From positions 2,898,001-2,962,000 of the forward strand of contig NZ_QFYP01000001.1 in assembly GCF_003254505.1 (NCBI RefSeq): a stretch of DNA of 64,000 bases, read 5' to 3'. This DNA is from Phenylobacterium hankyongense (GTDB lineage: Bacteria; Pseudomonadota; Alphaproteobacteria; Caulobacterales; Caulobacteraceae). The translations under genes were made by a program, and so were the position numbers. The notes under the pieces are model-generated. The model did no database searches. It saw nothing but the letters and a program-made list of their open reading frames with translations, and was not told the origin of the DNA. Of the stretch, positions 60,171-64,000 are shown in pieces. The first letter of the stretch is position 1, and each line of letters starts with the position of its first letter.

Positions 60171-61547
60171 TCAACGCGCGGCGGCGCGGGGGAGCAGGCC
60201 GCGCCCCGGCAGGGTGATGGTGAAGGTGGCGCCGGGATGATGCTCGATATCCAGGGTGCCGCCGTTCTGCTGCACGAGGGAGCGGACCAGGCGCATGCCC
60301 AGTCCATGGGCGGACGGCGTGCCGGGCAAGCCGGTGCCGCAGTCGCTCACCGAGAGCGTCAGGTCGCCGTCGCGATGGCCCAGCCTCACCGAGATTGAGC
60401 CGCGGGCCGGGGCGGGATAGGCGTGCTTGGCGGCGTTGGTCACCAGCTCGTTGACCACCACGCCGAGGGACACCGCCTTGTCCAGCGGCAGGGCGGCGGG
60501 CTCCGCCGTGACCTCGATGCGGACGCGGTCGTCCTCCAGCAGGGCGCCTGAGAGCCGGGCGCAGAGGTCCTGCAGGTAGGCGGCGAAGTCGACCTCGTCC
60601 TGGCTGCTGGTGCGATAGAGGCTGGCGTGGACGTCGGCGATGGTCTGGATCCGGTCGACGGCCTTGGCCAGGTGCTCGCGCACCGCCGGCAGGTCGGCGG
60701 CGCGGCCCTGCATGGCGAGCATCGAGGAGACCAGGGCGAGGTTGTTCTTCACCCGATGGTTCAGCTCGTCGAACAGCTCGGATTGGCGGCGCTCGGCGGC
60801 CTTGCGGTCGGTGATGTCGACGACGAACTGGGCGAGCTGGTTCTCGGCCGCCCGGCTCAGGCGGATCTCGTACCAGCGCTCGGAACCGGGGGCGTGGAAC
60901 TCGAAGCTGATGGCCTCGCCGCGCAGCGCCGCCTCGCAGGCGGCGAGCCAGGCCGGCGGGGTCGCGTCCAGGATCTCGCTCTGGCGGCGACCGACCACCG
61001 ACAGGTCGGTGTTGAGGATCCGCAGCATGGCCGGGTTCACCTCGAGCACCCGGTAGTCGGCGAGCTTGCCGTCCTCGGCCCAGATGCCCTCCACCAGGGC
61101 GAAGCCGTCGGAGACCGAATCGAACAGGGTGCGGTAGCGCAGCTCGCGCTCCGACAGCGCCGCGTTGGCGGACCTGAGCTCGCCCACCACCCTGTGCAGG
61201 CGCGCGCCGACCAGGGCGACGAGGGCGCCCGACAGCACGAAGAGCCCCAGGTTGACGCTCCGCGCCGGGGTGGCGAGGTGGAAGCCTGAGGGGTCGAGGA
61301 AATAGTACCAGCCGACCAGGACGCTGAGCGCGAGGGCGACGATCCCGGCGAGCGTCCCGCCGAACAGCGCCGCCGCCAGGATGGCCGGAAAGAACAGGCT
61401 GAACGGCAGGATCCCCGCAAAGCGCGCGCCCAGCCAGGCGCGCGCGAGGGCGGCGGCCAGGACGAGGAGCCCGGCGACGAGGACGCCGGTCGCGCTGCGC
61501 GCGAGGCTCCGCTGCGCCTGTGCGCCACCTGCCGCTTCGGCCGTCAT
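60171..61547 (-). CDS. HisKA_2 sensor histidine kinase with PAS domain
   Basis: A 458-residue membrane kinase from the ATG at 61547. Residues 15-120 hold a DUF4118/MASE-like membrane sensor (LPFSLFFPAILAAALFGGTL). A PAS domain spans about 130-250. The phospho-acceptor box is ELNHRVKNNLALVSSMLAMQ (His264). ATPase boxes: VVVNELVTNAAKHAY and GLGMRLVRSLVQQNGG. An active HisKA_2 kinase by all visible residues, unlike the related protein at 6452-7471. No regulator adjacent. Confidence 0.9.
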   Translation of the reverse strand: MTAEAAGGAQAQRSLARSATGVLVAGLLVLAAALARAWLGARFAGILPFSLFFPAILAAALFGGTLAGIVALALSVLVGWYYFLDPSGFHLATPARSVNLGLFVLSGALVALVGARLHRVVGELRSANAALSERELRYRTLFDSVSDGFALVEGIWAEDGKLADYRVLEVNPAMLRILNTDLSVVGRRQSEILDATPPAWLAACEAALRGEAISFEFHAPGSERWYEIRLSRAAENQLAQFVVDITDRKAAERRQSELFDELNHRVKNNLALVSSMLAMQGRAADLPAVREHLAKAVDRIQTIADVHASLYRTSSQDEVDFAAYLQDLCARLSGALLEDDRVRIEVTAEPAALPLDKAVSLGVVVNELVTNAAKHAYPAPARGSISVRLGHRDGDLTLSVSDCGTGLPGTPSAHGLGMRLVRSLVQQNGGTLDIEHHPGATFTITLPGRGLLPRAAAR

Positions 61548-61755
61548 GCCGGTCCTGGTCCCCCCGATGGCCACATCTAGGCGCCGATTTCGGGCCGCGG
61601 CCAAGCTGATCTTCCGCCGCGGGCAAAGTGCCGCAGAGGTCGTCGTTGAGGTTTGTCAAATGAACAACGGTCAGTTGGCGGCGACCGCCAAGGTCAGATG
61701 ACCGCCGGCTTTCCCGCGCAGGCCGGCCTGTTCTGAATAGAGGGCGCGAACTGCT

Positions 61756-61932
61756 TCAGTCCTCGCCGCCCTGGACGCAGCCGATGCGCTCGGCGCGCCG
61801 CCAGACCTCGATGGCGTGCGGGTGGCGGATCGCGGCCGCGGCGTCCAGCGCCTCGGCGTCGCTGTCGGCCTCGAGGTCGCGCGCCGCCAGGATGCCGCCC
61901 GCCGGACTCAACAGATATGCGCGATAGTCCAT
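61756..61932 (-). CDS. Small protein of unknown function (DUF6894-like layout)
   Basis: A 58-residue protein from the ATG at 61932 (MDYRAYLLSPAGGILAARDL, EALDAAAAIRHPHAIEVWRR). Beta strand, helix, strand with VWRR: a pattern common in Caulobacterales and sphingomonad small proteins. It resembles the product of 6043-6276 in layout. Function unknown. Confidence 0.55.
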   Translation of the reverse strand: MDYRAYLLSPAGGILAARDLEADSDAEALDAAAAIRHPHAIEVWRRAERIGCVQGGED

Positions 61933-62000
61933 CCCGTGCTCCTGCCCGCGGCGATCCAAGGCGAACAACGAGCGGGGCCGTGGGATTCATCCCGGCGGGG

Positions 62001-62069
62001 AATGTTCCGCATTTGTTCTTGACGGCCGCGCGCGTTTCCGGTAGAGTTTGGTCAGCGTTGATTGGTGCG
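62001..62069 (+). repeat. 69-bp direct repeat, copy A
   Basis: Identical to 63000-63068 except for one base (62024 G versus 63023 A). Holds a LexA box, complete promoter and the first part of the leader. The copies start 999 bp apart in the same direction. Confidence 0.9.
62004..62047 (+). promoter_or_regulatory. LexA box plus sigma-70 promoter, copy A
   Basis: GTTCCGCATTTGTTC (62004-62018) is a perfect GTTC-N7-GTTC LexA box. It abuts -35 TTGACG (62019-62024); a 17-bp spacer leads to -10 TAGAGT (62042-62047). It would start transcription near 62054 toward the small peptide at 62106 and the membrane protein at 62204. Confidence 0.8.
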
Positions 62070-62105
62070 CGCGGCGCGGTAGGGTGAGGCTTCCCGGGGA
62101 GGCTG

Positions 62106-62195
62106 ATGGTGCGTAGCAAGCTCGTCGTGGTTCTGGCTGCGTGCAGCCTGCGGATCGAATATCACCGGCAAGACCTGTCGAAGTTGCAGCCTTGA
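62106..62195 (+). CDS. Short SOS-leader peptide (tentative)
   Basis: A 29-residue frame (MVRSKLVVVLAACSLRIEYH...) behind a strong GGGGAGG, about 55 bp downstream of the predicted LexA-controlled transcription start. A short hydrophobic run (LVVVLAACSL) and a polar tail make it resemble SOS-induced toxic peptides in architecture, or a small lipoprotein-like leader. It stops 8 bp before the next ATG. No homologue known to me. Confidence 0.4.
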   Translation: MVRSKLVVVLAACSLRIEYHRQDLSKLQP

Positions 62196-62203
62196 GGGCG
62201 CGA

Positions 62204-62710
62204 ATGCTTTCGGAGGAACGGGCGCTTCAAGTCGCCACGGCCCTGGGACGATTTCTGCGGTCCTGGGCCGCGCTGACGCTGGCGATGCCGTGCGGTTATG
62301 CGATCGCGGGGCTGTCGTACTACGTCGTCGGGCTGGTCCTCTTGCACGGAGACGCGGCGAACAGCGAGATCCTGGTGTTCGCCGCATGGTGGGGGCTGGC
62401 GGCGGTGATGTTCTGCCTGACGGCGGGGCCGCTGTTCCTGTTGCTCAGGCGCCATCTCGTTCGACCCACGTTCCCGTTCCTGCGGCCAGGGTTCGTCGTG
62501 GCCGCCCTGGTTGGCCCCGCGGTGTATGTCGCCTGGCTCCAACAGATCGAACCGGGCCTGCTGGTGTCCTCGCTGATGGCCTACGAGGTCCCGCTGCTCA
62601 TCGGGACAGCGATCTACGTGATGCTCGCCCGCGCCTGGGGCGTGTTCGGCGAGGACGAATACGTGCCGCGGCGGGGCGAGTCGAAGGTGGCGGCGGTCGC
62701 GCGCCGGTGA
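62204..62710 (+). CDS. Four-helix membrane protein, SOS promoter-linked
   Basis: A 168-residue inner-membrane protein from the ATG at 62204 (GAGGG 7 nt upstream). Four helices: LTLAMPCGYAIAGLSYYVVG, ILVFAAWWGLAAVMFCLTAG, PGFVVAALVGPAVYVAWLQ, EVPLLIGTAIYVMLARAWGV. Short basic termini. No family recognised. It is the first substantial gene after the LexA-boxed promoter copy A, so it should be DNA-damage inducible. A lysis (holin-like) role is a speculation; four helices are more than usual for holins. Confidence 0.6.
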   Translation: MLSEERALQVATALGRFLRSWAALTLAMPCGYAIAGLSYYVVGLVLLHGDAANSEILVFAAWWGLAAVMFCLTAGPLFLLLRRHLVRPTFPFLRPGFVVAALVGPAVYVAWLQQIEPGLLVSSLMAYEVPLLIGTAIYVMLARAWGVFGEDEYVPRRGESKVAAVARR

Positions 62711-62741
62711 CGGTGAGGGGCCCTTCGTGTAGCGTCGCGAG

Positions 62742-62963
62742 ATGGCCGAACCTGAAGCTTGTCCGTTTCACGTAGGGCAGGTCGTCTTTTACCGACCGTC
62801 TGAGCGCGTGCGTGGGTTGAACGCCATGATCGACCAATGGGCCGACATCCGCGATGGCCAGGCGCTGCGCATCGCTGAGATCCGGGATGGCGCCTACATC
62901 GTGCCGGACAACTTCAGTCATCCGGGCGGTGGTCTTCATTGGAGCGCGTTTGCGGCTACCTAG
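62742..62963 (+). CDS. Small hypothetical protein with SH3/KOW-like look
   Basis: A 73-residue protein: MAEPEACPFHVGQVVFYRPS, MIDQWADIRDGQALRIAEIRDGAYIVPDN and a closing GGGLHWSAFA. The VGQVVFYRPS opening followed by alternating strands suggests a small beta barrel. Located 31 bp after the membrane protein and likely in the same transcript. Function unknown. Confidence 0.6.
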   Translation: MAEPEACPFHVGQVVFYRPSERVRGLNAMIDQWADIRDGQALRIAEIRDGAYIVPDNFSHPGGGLHWSAFAAT

Positions 62964-62999
62964 GCCGCCGCCCGCGCTCTCCGTGACCAAGGCTTGCCA

Positions 63000-63068
63000 A
63001 ATGTTCCGCATTTGTTCTTGACAGCCGCGCGCGTTTCCGGTAGAGTTTGGTCAGCGTTGATTGGTGCG
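63000..63068 (+). repeat. 69-bp direct repeat, copy B
   Basis: Second copy of 62001-62069, one mismatch. After it the two sequences diverge (only GGTGAGGCTTCC persists), so the duplicated block is the promoter itself rather than a larger element. Confidence 0.9.
63003..63046 (+). promoter_or_regulatory. LexA box plus sigma-70 promoter, copy B
   Basis: GTTC-N7-GTTC at 63003-63017 abuts a consensus -35 TTGACA (63018-63023); 17-bp spacer; -10 TAGAGT (63041-63046). It drives the portal gene through a leader of about 135 nt that contains a GCGGCC...GGCCGC hairpin near 63119-63136. Confidence 0.8.
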
Positions 63069-63186
63069 TCCGCCGCGGTGCGGTGAGGCTTCCGGCGCTT
63101 CTGTCCTTCATTTCCGCTGCGGCCTTCGTGGGCCGCGATCACCCGCCGGGCCCGCTCGCGCGGGCGCTTGCTATTGGGGCGCAGCC

Positions 63187-64000
63187 TTGTCCGACGACGA
63201 TATCCTGAAGGAGGCCCGCGAGGCCTTCGAGCTGGCGGCCGACGCCGAGGCGGAGAACCGGCGCGAGGCGCTGGACGATCTGCGGTTCGCCCGGCTCGGC
63301 GAGCAGTGGCCCGAGCAGATCCGGCGCGAGCGGGACCTGGACGGGCGGCCCTGCCTGACCATCAACCGACTGCCAGCCTTCATCCGCCAGGTCGTCAACG
63401 ACGCGCGGCAGAACAAGCCCTCGATCGTCACCCATCCGGTGGACGACGCCGCCGACCCGCAGACCGCCGAGGTGTTCAACGGGCTGATCCGGCACATCGA
63501 GCAGTCGTCGGACGCGGAGGTGGCCTACGACACGGCGCTGGACTTCGCGGTGACCGGCGGCTTCGGCTACTTCCGGATCAACACCCGCTACGCCTCCGAC
63601 GACGGCTTCGACCAGGACCTGGTGGTGGAGCGGGTGGCGAACCCGTTCTCGATCTACGGCGACCCGGATTCCACCGCCGCCGACAGTTCCGACTGGAACA
63701 CCGCCTTCGTGGTGGACAGCCTGCCCAAGGCCGCGTTCGAGGCGCGCTGGAAGGGCGCCGACGCGGTGGACTGGACGGCCGACAGCTACGCCGGCCTGAC
63801 CGCGCCGTGGCTCGACGGCGAGCGGGTGATGGTGGCCGAGCACTGGCGGCGCGAGGCGGTGACGCGGACCATCGTGGCGCTGTCGGACGGGCAGGTGGTC
63901 GAGGCCGCCGTCTACGAGGCGCAGAAGGCGATGTTCGACGCGCTGGGCGTCTCCGTGGTCGGGCGGCCGCGGACGGTGGCCAGCCACAAGGTCACGCAGC
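63187..64000 (+). CDS. P22-type phage portal protein, 5' part, truncated by the window
   Basis: A frame open from the TTG at 63187 to the window end (271 residues). It reads LSDDDILKEAREAFELAADA, DDLRFARLGEQWPEQIRRER, DGRPCLTINRLPAFIRQVVN, DARQNKPSI, then EVAYDTALDFAVTGGFGYFR and VVERVANPFSIYGDP. These are the conserved blocks of P22-like portal proteins (PF16510-type), which form the dodecameric DNA gate of podoviral capsids. The weak GGGG upstream and the TTG make the exact start uncertain; no in-frame ATG lies near. Transcribed from LexA-boxed promoter copy B. Confidence 0.85.
   Translation, partial: MSDDDILKEAREAFELAADAEAENRREALDDLRFARLGEQWPEQIRRERDLDGRPCLTINRLPAFIRQVVNDARQNKPSIVTHPVDDAADPQTAEVFNGLIRHIEQSSDAEVAYDTALDFAVTGGFGYFRINTRYASDDGFDQDLVVERVANPFSIYGDPDSTAADSSDWNTAFVVDSLPKAAFEARWKGADAVDWTADSYAGLTAPWLDGERVMVAEHWRREAVTRTIVALSDGQVVEAAVYEAQKAMFDALGVSVVGRPRTVASHKVTQ

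Noticed and set aside
62001..63068. The 69-bp direct repeats as attachment sites or insertion-sequence ends
   Set aside because: No transposase or integrase lies between them, they are direct rather than inverted, and the identical block coincides with a LexA box and promoter, also found in diverged form at 52407.

Overview
This window is a high-GC alphaproteobacterial chromosome segment. UrcA and TorF-type proteins, HWE/HisKA_2 kinases, an EcfG-class sigma factor, GTTC-N7-GTTC LexA boxes and many small proteins of a familiar Caulobacterales look suggest Caulobacterales (Phenylobacterium/Caulobacter-like). I saw no tRNA, rRNA, CRISPR array, insertion sequence or integrase.

Layout. (1) 0-13 kb is a sensory region: three Crp/Fnr regulators, one with a good FNR/FixK box in front of it, an HWE kinase, a kinase-like membrane protein whose phospho-acceptor His appears to be lost, and a hybrid kinase followed by a stand-alone receiver protein. 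A glycan-type protein and an Old Yellow Enzyme lie among them. (2) 13-25 kb is metabolic: aldo/keto reductase, a complete RND efflux operon (adaptor, pump, outer-membrane channel), a secreted GH3 beta-glucosidase, and a thiol-isomerase/sulfatase pair. (3) 25-38 kb mixes nucleotide-sugar enzymes (TviB-type dehydrogenase, UDP-uronate epimerase, CapD/PglF-type dehydratase) with housekeeping genes (pckG, queF, cysE, Nudix, nitroreductase). (4) 38-47.8 kb is a tightly overlapping minus-strand glycan cluster: UbiA-type phosphoribosyltransferase, DprE1- and DprE2-like enzymes, an epimerase, a UGM-like flavoprotein, a large membrane protein, two GtrA proteins, a GT2 polyprenyl-phosphate glycosyltransferase and a methyltransferase. 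Together these look like a lipid-linked D-arabinofuranose pathway of the mycobacterial type.

(5) 47.9-64 kb is accessory. It carries an S24 (CI/LexA-like) repressor with two perfect operators and a third likely one, a SRAP peptidase, small genes, an EcfG-like sigma factor, a lambda-R-type endolysin, both terminase subunits, and a P22-type portal gene that runs off the window. Host-type genes sit between them: kinase, DUF4402 protein, TPR glycosyltransferase, aldo/keto reductase.

The most notable pattern is a repeated promoter cassette, an alphaproteobacterial LexA box abutting a sigma-70 promoter. It occurs three times: before the endolysin, before a short peptide plus a membrane protein, and before the portal. 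The last two copies agree over 69 bp with one mismatch. One of the three is back to back with a consensus EcfG promoter that drives the sigma factor. I read this as a dispersed phage-derived lysis/packaging module under SOS control, next to a general-stress sigma factor. It could be a decaying prophage, a domesticated particle or an unusual phage layout; the sequence alone does not decide.

Starts were chosen from ribosome binding sites, 4-bp stop/start overlaps and family length. Several use GTG or TTG.
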